The position numbers and the translations under genes are program-made. From NCBI RefSeq assembly GCF_023953935.1, contig NZ_JAMLIW010000001.1, positions 496,001 to 560,000 on the forward strand: 64,000 bases of DNA, given 5' to 3'. Each line of letters opens with the position of its first letter. Position 1 is the first letter of the stretch. The notes beneath the pieces were generated by a model. That model saw nothing but the letters and a program-made list of their open reading frames with translations. It did not search any database and was not told the origin of the DNA. Source of the DNA: Thermomonas sp. (GTDB lineage Bacteria; Pseudomonadota; Gammaproteobacteria; Xanthomonadales; Xanthomonadaceae). Shown here in pieces: positions 40,286 through 50,797 of this stretch.

Positions 40286-40377
40286 GTGATTCGTGATTCG
40301 TGATTCGTGATTCGTGAAAGCGGTTGGTGGCGGGCGGTGTGCTCTTGCAAATCACCAATCACCAATCACCAATCACG
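40286..40377. repeat. Paired heptamer array, copy D (before mdh)
   Basis: The left arm is GTGATTC four times plus GTGA (40286-40317). A core of about 32 bases ends GTGCTCTTGC. The right arm is AATCACC three times plus AATCACG (40350-40377). It fills the gap between mdh and the aminotransferase gene that reads toward it. Confidence 0.9.
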
Positions 40378-40386
40378 AACCACCAT

Positions 40387-41586
40387 TCACTTCAATTCGG
40401 CAAAAAATTCCTGGATGCGCGCCAGCCCCGGCGCTAGCTGATCCGGCGGGCAGGTGTAGCTGATCCGCAGACCGCGCGGGTCGCCGAAGGCCGAGCCCGG
40501 GACACAGGCCACGCCCTTGGCCTCGAGCAGGGCGCCGCAGAACTCGACGTCGTTCTCGATCTTCACGCCGTTGTGCGACTTGCCGAAGGCGCAGGCGATC
40601 TCCGGGAAGGCGTAGAACGCGCCCTGCGGCACAGGGCACACCACGCCGGGAATAGCCGTGAGCGCGGCGACGACCTGATCGCGACGCAGCTGGAATTCGG
40701 CGCACTTCTGCGCCGGCACGTCCTGCGGGCCGGACAGCGCCGCCACGGCGGCGGCGGTGACGACTTCCGGCAGGCTGGTGATGTGGTTGGAATTGAGGGT
40801 CGTGACGGCCTTGGCCACGACTTCCGGCCCGACCATGAAACCAACCCGCCAGCCCGGCATGCCATAGGTCTTGGACAACGAGTCGATGAAGATCGTGCGC
40901 TCGCGCAGCTCCGGGCGGAACTGCACGAAATTGGCGTATTCCAGCCCATCGAACAGCATCCGGTTGTAGATGTCGTCGGTGATGATCCAGGTGTCCGGAT
41001 GGCGCGCGATCACCTCGGCCAGCGCTTCGATTTCCGCGCTGGTGTAGACCATGCCGGTCGGGTTGGACGGGTTGTTGAACAGGAACACCTTGGGCTTCTT
41101 CGCCAGCGCGGCGTCGAGCTGGTCGGGCGTCAGCTTGTAGTGCTGCGAGGCCGGGCACGGCAGCAGGTCGACCTTGGCATTGACGATCTCGGCGATATCG
41201 AGATAGCTGGTCCAGTACGGCACCGGGAAGGCGATGGTGTCGCCTTCATCGAGCAGCGCCTCGGCGAGATTGTAGATCACCTGCTTGGCGCCGATCCCGA
41301 CCGCGCAGTTGGCGCGACCGTAGCCGTTCAGACCCAACCCGGCAACATGGCCCAGCAAGGCGTCCAGCAGGGCGTCACTGCCGCGATTGCTGCCATACTG
41401 GCCGCTGTCTTTCGCAATCGCCTCGCGTGCGGCAGCATAGACGTGTTCGCCGGGCAGGAAATTCGGAACGCCGATGGAAAAGCTGATGATGTCCCGCCCT
41501 TCGGCCTTCAGGCGTTTGGCCTTGTCGGCAATCAGCATGATGACACTGGGCTTGGCGCGACCGATGCGCCGTGCAAGTTGAGGCAT
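40387..41586 (-). CDS. Class I aminotransferase (aspartate aminotransferase type)
   Basis: A 399-residue PLP enzyme, probably exchanging amino groups between aspartate and 2-oxoglutarate. It has FSIGVPNFLPGEHVYAAA, the FPVPYWTSYLDI block, LFNNPSNPTGMVYT, IITDDIYNRMLFDG, the PLP lysine in DSLSKTYGMPGWRVGFMVG, and RISYTCPPDQL with the carboxylate-binding arginine. The family is the AspC 1-gamma type. Some members also act on prephenate or aromatic acids, so exact specificity is open. The ATG at 41586 is chosen over an upstream open stretch. It faces away from the envelope operon that starts 60 bases to the right. Confidence 0.85.
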   Translation of the reverse strand: MPQLARRIGRAKPSVIMLIADKAKRLKAEGRDIISFSIGVPNFLPGEHVYAAAREAIAKDSGQYGSNRGSDALLDALLGHVAGLGLNGYGRANCAVGIGAKQVIYNLAEALLDEGDTIAFPVPYWTSYLDIAEIVNAKVDLLPCPASQHYKLTPDQLDAALAKKPKVFLFNNPSNPTGMVYTSAEIEALAEVIARHPDTWIITDDIYNRMLFDGLEYANFVQFRPELRERTIFIDSLSKTYGMPGWRVGFMVGPEVVAKAVTTLNSNHITSLPEVVTAAAVAALSGPQDVPAQKCAEFQLRRDQVVAALTAIPGVVCPVPQGAFYAFPEIACAFGKSHNGVKIENDVEFCGALLEAKGVACVPGSAFGDPRGLRISYTCPPDQLAPGLARIQEFFAELK

Positions 41587-41645
41587 GGTGTGAGCTCGAA
41601 AAACGGCCGCACACGGCGGCGCAGGACGTGGGAGACAACCTCGAA

Positions 41646-42437
41646 ATGTTAGCACAGCACCCCATGACGACCCCGTCATCGAAACCGGCCAGGCCGCGTC
41701 TGCGCTGGCTTCCGCTGCTGGCCCTGGCAGCCGCACTGGCACTGCTGTCCGGCTGTGCGTCCACCAGCGTGCGCACCGCCCGCGATGACAGCGGACGCCC
41801 CATCGGACTGCACGGCAGCGTGGCCCTGGTCGAACCCGACATCGAGTTGTCCGAACTCATGGCCGGCGGCATGGCCGAACCGCGCCGCGAATGGACCGCA
41901 GCGGCACGCTTGCTGTACTCGCAGGCGGCGCGGGAAGCGCTGCAACGGCAGGGCATCGCCTCGGCACCGGACTACGTCCTTCCAGCCGACGCCGGCCCGG
42001 ACGATCCGCGCCGGCAGATCACCCTGCTCAGCCAAGCCGTGTCGATGAGCATCCTGCAGTTCAGCCGCAGCCACGGAACCGGACCGCTGCGCAACAAGCA
42101 TGGCCGCTTCGACTGGTCGCTCGGCCCCGGCGTGGCCGCCCTTCGCGAAGCCACCGGCGCCGACTACGCGCTGTTCACCTACATCCGCGACAGCTACGCC
42201 AGCGGCGGCCGCACGGCCATGCGCGTGGCGGGGCTGCTGTTGCTGGGGGGCGATATCGGCGGCGGAATGCAAATCGGCGTGGCCTCGCTGGTCGATCTAC
42301 GCACCGGACAGGTGGTCTGGCACAACTTGTTGATTGATCAGACCGGCGACCTGCGCAACCTCGCCGGAGCGCGCGAGACGACCGAAGACCTGCTCAAAGG
42401 CGTTCGCAGCAGCGCCGCTCCGGAGCCCACCCGATGA
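41646..42437 (+). CDS. Putative lipoprotein, first gene of an envelope operon
   Basis: A 263-residue exported protein. The signal RWLPLLALAAALALLSGC ends in a lipobox (LSGC), so lipid anchoring is likely. The mature domain contains GLHGSVALVEPDIELSELMA, a glycine-rich helix (AMRVAGLLLLGGDIGGG) and LVDLRTGQVVWHNLL, a pattern seen in envelope proteins of uncharacterised families. The start at 41646 has GGGAG upstream; ATG 41664 is the alternative. Its stop overlaps the start of the M48 protease gene (ATGA), indicating tight coupling. Confidence 0.75.
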   Translation: MLAQHPMTTPSSKPARPRLRWLPLLALAAALALLSGCASTSVRTARDDSGRPIGLHGSVALVEPDIELSELMAGGMAEPRREWTAAARLLYSQAAREALQRQGIASAPDYVLPADAGPDDPRRQITLLSQAVSMSILQFSRSHGTGPLRNKHGRFDWSLGPGVAALREATGADYALFTYIRDSYASGGRTAMRVAGLLLLGGDIGGGMQIGVASLVDLRTGQVVWHNLLIDQTGDLRNLAGARETTEDLLKGVRSSAAPEPTR

Positions 42438-43618
42438 AACCGGCCACGCTGCTGCTGGCGGCGCTGCTGCTGCCGGTCTTCGCCGCCAGCGCTCAGGACA
42501 CGCCCCAACCCACGCCAGCGCCACCCGCCAGCGCCGCCTCACCGGCGGCACAGGCCCCGGACGAAGCCGAGCTGTGGTACGCGATGGAGCGCGCCGAGAC
42601 CGAGCTCAAGCGCTCGCCGCTGCTGGTACGCGACCCGGCGCTCAACGCCTATGTGCGGGGCGTGGCCTGCAAGGTGGCAGGCGACCAGTGCGACGAGATC
42701 CGCGTCTACATCATGGACGTCCCCCAATTCAACGCCAGCATGGCGCCGAACGGGATGCTGGTGCTGTGGACGGGCGCGCTGCTGCGCATGCGCAATGAAG
42801 CCGAGCTGGCCTTCGTACTCGGCCACGAAGTCGGCCATTTCAAAGCCCGCCATTCCCTGAAGCAGTGGCGCAAGATGAAGAACGCCAGCGCCTGGCTGAG
42901 CGCATTCCAGATCGTGGCCTACGGGGCGGGCGCAGGTGGCGTGGCCCAGCTCGGCTCACTGGCCGGGATCGCCGCATTGTTCAAGTATTCGCGCGACATG
43001 GAGCGTGAAGCCGACCGGCTCGGCTTTGAAAGCGTCGTCGCACACGGCTGGGCGCCACACGCCGGCGCCGACATGTGGGCAAGGATGTGGCGCGAGGAAC
43101 AAACCCGCAAATACGACCGCCCGTTGACCCTGTTTTCAACCCACCCGGCCTCGCAGGAACGCCTGAACGACATCAAGCAAGCGGCCGCCGCCATCATCGC
43201 CCCACCGCAGGACGACGGCCACGAGCGCTACCGCGCCGCGGTGCATCCGCTGTTGGTCAAGCTGCTGGATGAAGAACTGGCGGGTCGTCGCTACGCCGGC
43301 TCGATCCTGGTCATCAGCGAACTGCTCGAAGACGCACCCGCCGCGGACCAGGGTTTGTTGACCTTCTACCTCGGCGAAGCCTACCGCCGCCGCGGATTGA
43401 ACGACGACAAGGCCAAAGCCGCCGGCTACTACACGCAGGCCAGCGCCATGCCAGGCACCCCACCCGTCGTCTGGCGCGAAATCGGCTTCCAGCGCCGCGA
43501 TGCCGGCAATGCGGCCAGCGCGCGCGAGGCCTTCGACCGCTACCTGCACGACGCGCCGCAGGCCGACGATGCGGCCTTCATTCAACGTGAAATGGACAAA
43601 TCCGGGAGCCATCCATGA
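42434..43618 (+). CDS. Exported M48 metalloprotease with TPR-like C-terminus (BepA-like)
   Basis: A 394-residue periplasmic protease. The signal peptide MKPATLLLAALLLPVFAASA is followed by a proline-alanine linker. The zinc site is HEVGH (131-135), with EREAD (190-194) as the third ligand region and MAPNGMLVLWTGAL before it. The C-terminal third has helical repeats (LTFYLGEAYRRRG, WREIGFQRRDAGNAASAREAFDRYL) resembling TPRs, the architecture of BepA, which degrades or rescues stalled outer membrane proteins such as LptD. Role here is inferred by that similarity. It is coupled by ATGA overlaps to lipoprotein genes on both sides. Confidence 0.88.
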   Translation: MKPATLLLAALLLPVFAASAQDTPQPTPAPPASAASPAAQAPDEAELWYAMERAETELKRSPLLVRDPALNAYVRGVACKVAGDQCDEIRVYIMDVPQFNASMAPNGMLVLWTGALLRMRNEAELAFVLGHEVGHFKARHSLKQWRKMKNASAWLSAFQIVAYGAGAGGVAQLGSLAGIAALFKYSRDMEREADRLGFESVVAHGWAPHAGADMWARMWREEQTRKYDRPLTLFSTHPASQERLNDIKQAAAAIIAPPQDDGHERYRAAVHPLLVKLLDEELAGRRYAGSILVISELLEDAPAADQGLLTFYLGEAYRRRGLNDDKAKAAGYYTQASAMPGTPPVVWREIGFQRRDAGNAASAREAFDRYLHDAPQADDAAFIQREMDKSGSHP

Positions 43619-44193
43619 AACCGTTCCGCTGGCTGGTCCTCATTTTCCTGGCGGTTGTCCTAGGCGCCTGCGCCAGCGGCGGCCCGCTGGTCACCCAAGG
43701 CCGCACCACCGCCGGCAGCCATCTCACCATCGACGCCGGCATGGAGTGGACCCGGATGGGCGGCTTGCGCGAACAGCTGTGGACCATCGATGGCCCCTTG
43801 CTCAACACGCTCTATCTGATTCCGACAGTGCGCGACGGCGACTTCGTTTTCCTCGGCCGCCGCCAGACCAAGCGCCGCCCCGACGGCGCGTTCTATCACC
43901 GCGGGATGCGCCCCGACGAGTTGCGCGATCTGATCGCCGACGGCATGCGCGCGGCGGGCGCGGTCAACGTGACGACCTCGGATTTGCGTCCAGCCACGTT
44001 CGGCAATCGTGAAGGCCTGCGTTTCGACATGACCCTGGACAGCGACAGCGGCCTGAAGTATCGCGCCATGGTCGCCGCATTCGAACACGAAAAGGGGCTG
44101 GCCTTGGCAATGTTCTACGCCCCCGCCGAGTACTACTACCCGCGCGATGCGGCCAAAGTCAGCCTCATGCTGGATTCGCTGCGCTGGAAGTAG
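43615..44193 (+). CDS. Putative lipoprotein, third gene of the M48 operon
   Basis: A 192-residue protein with signal MKPFRWLVLIFLAVVLGAC, ending in the lipobox LGAC. The mature region begins ASGGPLVTQGRTTAGSHLTI and includes AEYYYPRDAAKVSLMLDSLRWK at the end. I do not recognise a domain; the alternating pattern suggests a beta-rich fold. It overlaps the M48 gene stop by four bases, making a three-gene unit. A client, adaptor or membrane anchor for the protease is possible. Confidence 0.8.
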   Translation: MKPFRWLVLIFLAVVLGACASGGPLVTQGRTTAGSHLTIDAGMEWTRMGGLREQLWTIDGPLLNTLYLIPTVRDGDFVFLGRRQTKRRPDGAFYHRGMRPDELRDLIADGMRAAGAVNVTTSDLRPATFGNREGLRFDMTLDSDSGLKYRAMVAAFEHEKGLALAMFYAPAEYYYPRDAAKVSLMLDSLRWK

Positions 44194-44510
44194 GCAACAC
44201 GCCGACAGCCGAACGCTGTGGTCTTCGAAGTGCGGCTACGGGGTTTTGGCGAGCAAAGCTGAGTGCAGGTTGGTACGCGCCGCACTGGAACCACAGGGCC
44301 GCCTGCCTGCGTGATCGGTTCGAGCGGGCCAAGGATGGCCCGCGGCCGCGCATCGGAGCCGGATGCGCAGCTTGCGCGGCGGGCCGAGCACGCAGGCGGG
44401 CGGCCGGCGCGGACGCAAGCGCAAATCGGCTGTCAGAACGAAGGCCACAGGGCCGGCACGAACCGGCCGTCAGATTGAATACCCCGGCAGTCGCCTGCCC
44501 GGACGCCCCA
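44194..44510. other. Structured intergenic region with nested hairpins
   Basis: No gene is supported in these 317 bases. Hairpin 1 pairs CTGTGGT...AGTGCGGC (44216-44236) with GCCGCACT...ACCACAG (44279-44296). A 17-bp outer stem (44297-44313 with 44389-44405, one G-T) encloses two more hairpins: GCGGGCCA-AGGA-TGGCCCGC (44324-44343), and GCGCATC with GATGCGC (44348-44368). A last hairpin GGCCGG/CCGGCC lies at 44451-44468. This branched layout could be a non-coding RNA or a palindromic repeat cluster. Confidence 0.65.
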
Positions 44511-45005
44511 TCACGCGGCCAGATGCTTGTCCCACTCGGCCACCCGATCGGCCTTCGCCGCCAGCACCGATGCCGTGTCGCCTTCGATCTTCACCGATTT
44601 GATCTTGTCGCCCTGCTTTATCGCATCCACCACGTCCAAGCCTTCGACCACCTTGCCGAACACCGTGTGCTTGCCGTCCAGCCAACCACAGGGAACGTGG
44701 GTGATGAAGAACTGGCTGCCGTTGGTGTTCGGGCCGGCGTTGGCCATCGACAGCACCCCGCGCTCGTGGCGCAGGCCATTGCCGGTTTCGTCTTCGAAGC
44801 GATAGCCCGGACCGCCGCGACCGGAGCCTTCCGGGCAACCGCCCTGGACCATGAAATCCGGGATCACCCGGTGGAAATTCAGCCCGTCATAAAACCCGTG
44901 CTGGACGAGGTTGACGAAATTGGCGACGGTCAGCGGCGCCTTGTCGGCGGCAAGCTCGACGCGGATGGCGCCGCGGTCGGTATCGAAATTGGCAATCAGG
45001 CTCAT
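44511..45005 (-). CDS. ppiB: Peptidyl-prolyl cis-trans isomerase, cyclophilin type
   Basis: A 164-residue cytosolic cyclophilin that speeds proline isomerisation in folding. It begins [18 protein letters not shown], without a signal peptide, and carries [19 protein letters not shown] with the catalytic arginine, [18 protein letters not shown] and [14 protein letters not shown], all diagnostic. Length matches E. coli PpiB (164). It diverges from typA. Confidence 0.96.
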   Translation of the reverse strand: MSLIANFDTDRGAIRVELAADKAPLTVANFVNLVQHGFYDGLNFHRVIPDFMVQGGCPEGSGRGGPGYRFEDETGNGLRHERGVLSMANAGPNTNGSQFFITHVPCGWLDGKHTVFGKVVEGLDVVDAIKQGDKIKSVKIEGDTASVLAAKADRVAEWDKHLAA

Positions 45006-45045
45006 CTTTGGGTTCTCCGGTCACCGGGATGGTGCGTCAACCGGA

Positions 45046-45051
45046 TATAAT
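45046..45051 (+). promoter_or_regulatory. Candidate -10 box for typA
   Basis: A perfect TATAAT lies 71 bases before the typA start, in the ppiB-typA divergent region. No convincing -35 hexamer was found 16-18 bases upstream. Confidence 0.35.
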
Positions 45052-45122
45052 AGCGGGCTTCCTCATTTTCAACGCTGCGCGCCCGCCTCCACGGGACGTG
45101 CGGCATGACCGGTCCCGCCACA

Positions 45123-46959
<1,837 letters not shown>

Positions 46960-46970
<11 letters not shown>

Positions 46971-47484
46971 GACGCCCACCGACGTGGCGCAGGATTCCGG
47001 CGCCAGCAACGCGGGTTCGAGCGTACGCCACTACAACCCGAGCCCGCGCGCGCATCCCGGCCTGCACGCGATCGCGCTGGTCGAAATCGGCAAGGGCCTG
47101 CTGGCGCTGCTGGCGGCAAGTGGGCTGGAACTCATCGGGCCAGCGCCGCTGCGGCGCTGGGTCTGGGAGCTGATCCGCCACTTCCAGTTCGACCCGAATC
47201 ACGGCGCAATGGCCTGGCTGGTGAACGCGCTGAGCCCGGGCGGCGTGCACCTTGCCGCGGCCGTGGCGGCATTGTATGGCGTGATGCATGTCCTCGAAGG
47301 CTGGGGCCTGTGGCATGCCAGGGCCTGGGCGTCGTGGCTGGGTTGCGTGACGGTGGCGCTGTACCTGCCCTTCGACCTGTACGCGTTGGCCAAACACCCG
47401 GGCTGGCTGGCGCTGGTGGTGGTGGCAATCAATCTCCTCGTCCTGTGGGTCCTCGCCCGCGATCTGGTGATGCGCAAGCGCTGA
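46960..47484 (+). CDS. DUF2127 family membrane protein
   Basis: A 174-residue protein with four predicted helices: about 37-60 (IALVEIGKGLLALLAASGLEL), 95-115, 121-140 and 148-166. The pattern of GLHAIALVEIGKGLLAL at the start and YGVMHVLEGWGLWHARAWASW in the middle fits DUF2127, whose function is unknown. The reading frame starts at GTG 46960, overlapping typA by 11 bases; GTG 46984 is an alternative. Its position suggests coupling with typA or with the amidase gene 62 bases downstream. Confidence 0.75.
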
Positions 47485-47546
47485 TCGGTCATTTGCGGCG
47501 CCCGCGACTTCAGGCGATCCTTGCAATTCCCCGCCGGAGTCCGCCG

Positions 47547-49169
47547 ATGCGCCTGCTGCCGATTGCCCTTGCCATGGCCCTGCTGGCCGCCTGCCAACCA
47601 CGCGCCACGTCAGTCGTGACCGGCCCGGTAGCAACTTCTGCACAGGCCCACGCCGCCACCATCCCCGCGTTTGCGTTCGAGGAAGCCACGATCGCGCAAC
47701 TGCAACAGCAGATGCGGACAGGCTCCCTGACCAGCCACGCGCTGGTGCAGGCGTATCTCGACCGCATCGCGGCCATTGATCGAGCCGGTCCCACCCTGCA
47801 TTCGGTGATCGAGATCAACCCGGACGCACTCAAGGAGTCCGACGCACTCGACGCCGAGCGCAAGGCCGGCAAGCTGCGCGGCCCGCTGCACGGCATCCCG
47901 ATCCTGCTAAAGGACAATATCGACGCCACGCCGATGGTCAATTCCGCCGGCTCGCTGGCGCTGGCCGACAACCGTCCGGCGGCAGACGCCTTCCTCGTCG
48001 CGCGCCTGCGCGCCGCCGGCGCGGTGATTCTGGGCAAGACCAACCTGTCGGAATGGGCCAATTTCCGTTCCACGCGTGCGACCTCGGGTTGGAGTGGCCG
48101 CGGCGGCCAGACCCGCAACCCCTACGTGCTCGACCGCAATCCCTGCGGATCGAGTTCAGGCACCGGCACCGCCATCGCCGCCAACCTCGCCAGCGTGGGC
48201 ATCGGCACCGAAACCGACGGCAGCATCATCTGCCCATCGGCCGTGGCTGGACTGGTCGGGATCAAGCCGACCATCGGGCTGGTCAACCGCAGCGGCATCA
48301 TTCCGATTTCGATCTCACAGGACACCGCCGGCCCGATGGCGCGCAGCGTGGCCGACGCGGCGACACTGTTGACTGCCATCGCCGCGGCGGACAGCAACGA
48401 CCCGGCCGCCGCCGAGCGCCGCGACCCGACCCCGATCGATTATTCCAGCCACCTCAAGCCCGACGCGCTTCGGGGCGCACGGATTGGCGTCGTGCGCAAG
48501 CTCATGGGTTATCACCCTGACACTGACGCCGCCATGGAACGCGCCATCGCGGCAATGCAGGCCGCGGGCGCCACCGTGGTGGACGCAGAGATCCCGACCT
48601 TGGGCCAGTGGGACGCGGACGAGTACCAACTTCTGCTGTACGAGTTCAAGGATGGCCTGAACCGCTACCTGGCCGGCAGCACATCGGCGCGCAAATCGAT
48701 GGCGGACCTCATCGCCTTCAACCTTGCCCACGCGGATCAGGAAATGACGTTCTTCGGCCAGGAGAACTTTGTCCTGGCCAATGCCAAAGGCCCGCTTTCC
48801 GAACCCGCCTATCTTGCCGCCCGTGACAAGGTCCGCCGCCTGGCCGGGCCGCAGGGCATCGACGCGGCACTGAAGGCGCAGCGGCTCGATGCGCTGGCGG
48901 CGCCCGCCATGTCACCGGCCTGGGTGACCGACCCGATCAATGGCGATCACTTCATCGGCGCCGGCTACGGTCCGGCCGCCGCGGCGCGCTACCCAAGTCT
49001 GACCGTGCCGATGGGCGAAGTGCACGGGCTGCCGGTCGGGATCGTCTTCCTCGGTCCGGCCTGGAGCGAACCCCGCCTGATTGAGCTCGGTTTCGCCTTC
49101 GAACAGGCTTCCAGGGCACGACGGCCGCCACGGTTTCTCCCGAGGCTCGGCAGCGAATCGACGCAGTAA
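47547..49169 (+). CDS. Amidase-signature family enzyme, exported lipoprotein
   Basis: A 540-residue hydrolase of the amidase-signature family. The N-terminus MRLLPIALAMALLAAC ends in a lipobox (LAAC), so it is probably anchored in the envelope. The Ser-cisSer-Lys triad is visible: lysine 122 in LLKDNID, the GSSSGTGTA segment around 202-209, and the nucleophile serine near 226 in TETDGSIICPS. Substrate is unknown; relatives hydrolyse amides, peptide amides or N-acyl compounds. CCGGAG precedes the ATG. Downstream is the 16-bp repeat array. Confidence 0.9.
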   Translation: MRLLPIALAMALLAACQPRATSVVTGPVATSAQAHAATIPAFAFEEATIAQLQQQMRTGSLTSHALVQAYLDRIAAIDRAGPTLHSVIEINPDALKESDALDAERKAGKLRGPLHGIPILLKDNIDATPMVNSAGSLALADNRPAADAFLVARLRAAGAVILGKTNLSEWANFRSTRATSGWSGRGGQTRNPYVLDRNPCGSSSGTGTAIAANLASVGIGTETDGSIICPSAVAGLVGIKPTIGLVNRSGIIPISISQDTAGPMARSVADAATLLTAIAAADSNDPAAAERRDPTPIDYSSHLKPDALRGARIGVVRKLMGYHPDTDAAMERAIAAMQAAGATVVDAEIPTLGQWDADEYQLLLYEFKDGLNRYLAGSTSARKSMADLIAFNLAHADQEMTFFGQENFVLANAKGPLSEPAYLAARDKVRRLAGPQGIDAALKAQRLDALAAPAMSPAWVTDPINGDHFIGAGYGPAAAARYPSLTVPMGEVHGLPVGIVFLGPAWSEPRLIELGFAFEQASRARRPPRFLPRLGSESTQ

Positions 49170-49188
49170 TTCATCGGCGCGTGGATTC

Positions 49189-49266
49189 ACGAATATGTTA
49201 ATGTGTTAACACATTAGCTAGTTAACACGTTAGCCAATTAGCACGCTAACAGGCTAGCGCATTAAC
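49189..49266. repeat. 16-bp-period array, variation almost only by transitions
   Basis: Four 14-base units with two-base spacers: GTTAACACATTAGC (49205), GTTAACACGTTAGC (49221), ATTAGCACGCTAAC (49237) and GCTAGCGCATTAAC (49253). A decayed unit precedes at 49189. All four fit RYTARCRCRYTARC and differ only by A/G or C/T changes. TAATGTGTT with its exact complement forms an 18-bp palindrome at 49199-49216. The block is AT-rich in a GC-rich region, between the amidase gene and the 3' end of the DAHP synthase gene. Confidence 0.85.
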
Positions 49267-49355
49267 GTGTTTGCTCGGCAATGTTGTGGCCGCCTGTCGA
49301 AACAAGCGACCGAAGCATCGTCACGAACGACCCAGGTTGCCGCGTTTGCCGAGGC

Positions 49356-50735
49356 TCAGGCCGCGATCACCCCGCGCTTCTGCACGATCAGCATCGCGAT
49401 TTCCAGCGATTGCTCATAGTTCAGACGCGGATCGACCGTGCTGCGATAGTCACGCTGCAGGTCGGCTTCGGTGAGCTGTCGCGCACCGCCCAGGCATTCC
49501 GTCACGTTCTCGCCGGTCAGCTCAAGGTGCACGCCACCCAGCCGCGTACCGGCTGCCGCGTGCAGATCGAAAGCCTGCTCGATCTCATCGCGGATGTTCC
49601 TGAAACGACGGGTCTTGTAGCCATTGCTGGTGGATTCGGTATTGCCATGCATCGGGTCGCAGATCCACAGCACGCGCCGCCCTTCACGGCGAACAGCCTC
49701 CAGCAGCGGCGGCAGCTTGTCCGCAATCTGGCCAACGCCCATGCGGTGAATCAACCCCAACCGTCCCGGCTCATCATGGGGGTTGAGCACATCGATCAAA
49801 CGCAGCAGCGCGTCGGGTGTCACCGACGGGCCGATCTTGACCGCGATCGGGTTGGCAATGCCTCGGAAATATTCCACGTGTGCCCCGTCCAGCGCCGCGG
49901 TGCGCATGCCGATCCACGGGAAGTGGGTGCTCAGGTTGAACCAGCCGTCGGCGCGCGGCACCTGCCGGGTCTGCGACTCTTCGTAGGGCAACAGCAGGGC
50001 TTCGTGGGAAGTATGGAAGGCGACCCGCGACAGGCTCTGCATCCGACGCCCGACCAGGATTTCGGTAAAACGCACCGCATCGCCGATCGCCGTCACCATC
50101 TTCTGGTACTCGGCCGCGTTCGGGGATTGCCCGACCCAACCCAGGCCCCAAAACTCCGGGTGGTGCAGGTCGGCAAAACCACCATCGATCAGCGAACGCA
50201 CGAAATTCATCGTCATCGCCGAACGCGCGTGTGCCTTGATCATCCGGCGCGGATCCGGGCGCCGCGCGGATTCGGTGAACTCCGGGCTGTTGACGATGTC
50301 GCCGCGATAACTCGGCAGGCTGACCTCCTCGCGAGTTTCGCTGTCGGCAGATCGCGGCTTGGCGTACTGGCCGGCAAAGCGCCCCACTCGCACCACCGGC
50401 AGCTTCAGCCCGTGCACCAGCACCAGGCTCATCTGCAGCAGCACCTTGAGCCGGTTGGTGATCGTGTCGGAACTGCACTCGGAGAAGGTCTCGGCGCAGT
50501 CCCCACCCTGCAACAGGAATGCGCGGCCTTCCTGCGCGTCGGCCAATTGCTGCTTGAGACTGAGGATTTCGCGCGACGTCACCAAAGGCGGCAGCGATTT
50601 CAACTCGTCAAGGCAGGCCACCAGCTCTGCGGCATCCGGATACGTCGGCATCTGCACGGCCGGATGCGTGCGCCAGCCATCTGGCGTCCAAGGCGCAACG
50701 GAAGGACGAATCGGTTCGACGCGGGCGCTGGCCAT
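49356..50735 (-). CDS. Class II 3-deoxy-7-phosphoheptulonate synthase
   Basis: First enzyme of the shikimate pathway, joining PEP and erythrose 4-phosphate. The 459-residue protein belongs to the plant-like class II: RAFLLQGGDCAETFSE with the metal cysteine, RVGRFAGQYAKPRS, GGFADLHHPEFWGLG, VKIGPSVTPDALLRLIDVLNP, WICDPMHGNTESTSNGYKTRR and GGVHLELTGENVTECLGG. These match the known metal and substrate sites. The ATG at 50735 is used; nine more codons upstream in frame are unlikely. It stands alone, 62 bases from dsbB, which reads the same way. Confidence 0.95.
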   Translation of the reverse strand: MASARVEPIRPSVAPWTPDGWRTHPAVQMPTYPDAAELVACLDELKSLPPLVTSREILSLKQQLADAQEGRAFLLQGGDCAETFSECSSDTITNRLKVLLQMSLVLVHGLKLPVVRVGRFAGQYAKPRSADSETREEVSLPSYRGDIVNSPEFTESARRPDPRRMIKAHARSAMTMNFVRSLIDGGFADLHHPEFWGLGWVGQSPNAAEYQKMVTAIGDAVRFTEILVGRRMQSLSRVAFHTSHEALLLPYEESQTRQVPRADGWFNLSTHFPWIGMRTAALDGAHVEYFRGIANPIAVKIGPSVTPDALLRLIDVLNPHDEPGRLGLIHRMGVGQIADKLPPLLEAVRREGRRVLWICDPMHGNTESTSNGYKTRRFRNIRDEIEQAFDLHAAAGTRLGGVHLELTGENVTECLGGARQLTEADLQRDYRSTVDPRLNYEQSLEIAMLIVQKRGVIAA

Positions 50736-50797
50736 GGTGGTGCAATTTCCGGGATGCTGCATTGCATCATCGCGGGATCATGGCTTTGAATCAAGCC

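Noticed and set aside
44263-44478. 71-residue open frame in the structured gap
   Set aside because: Its composition follows the GC-rich hairpins, it has no ribosome site and no recognisable domain.
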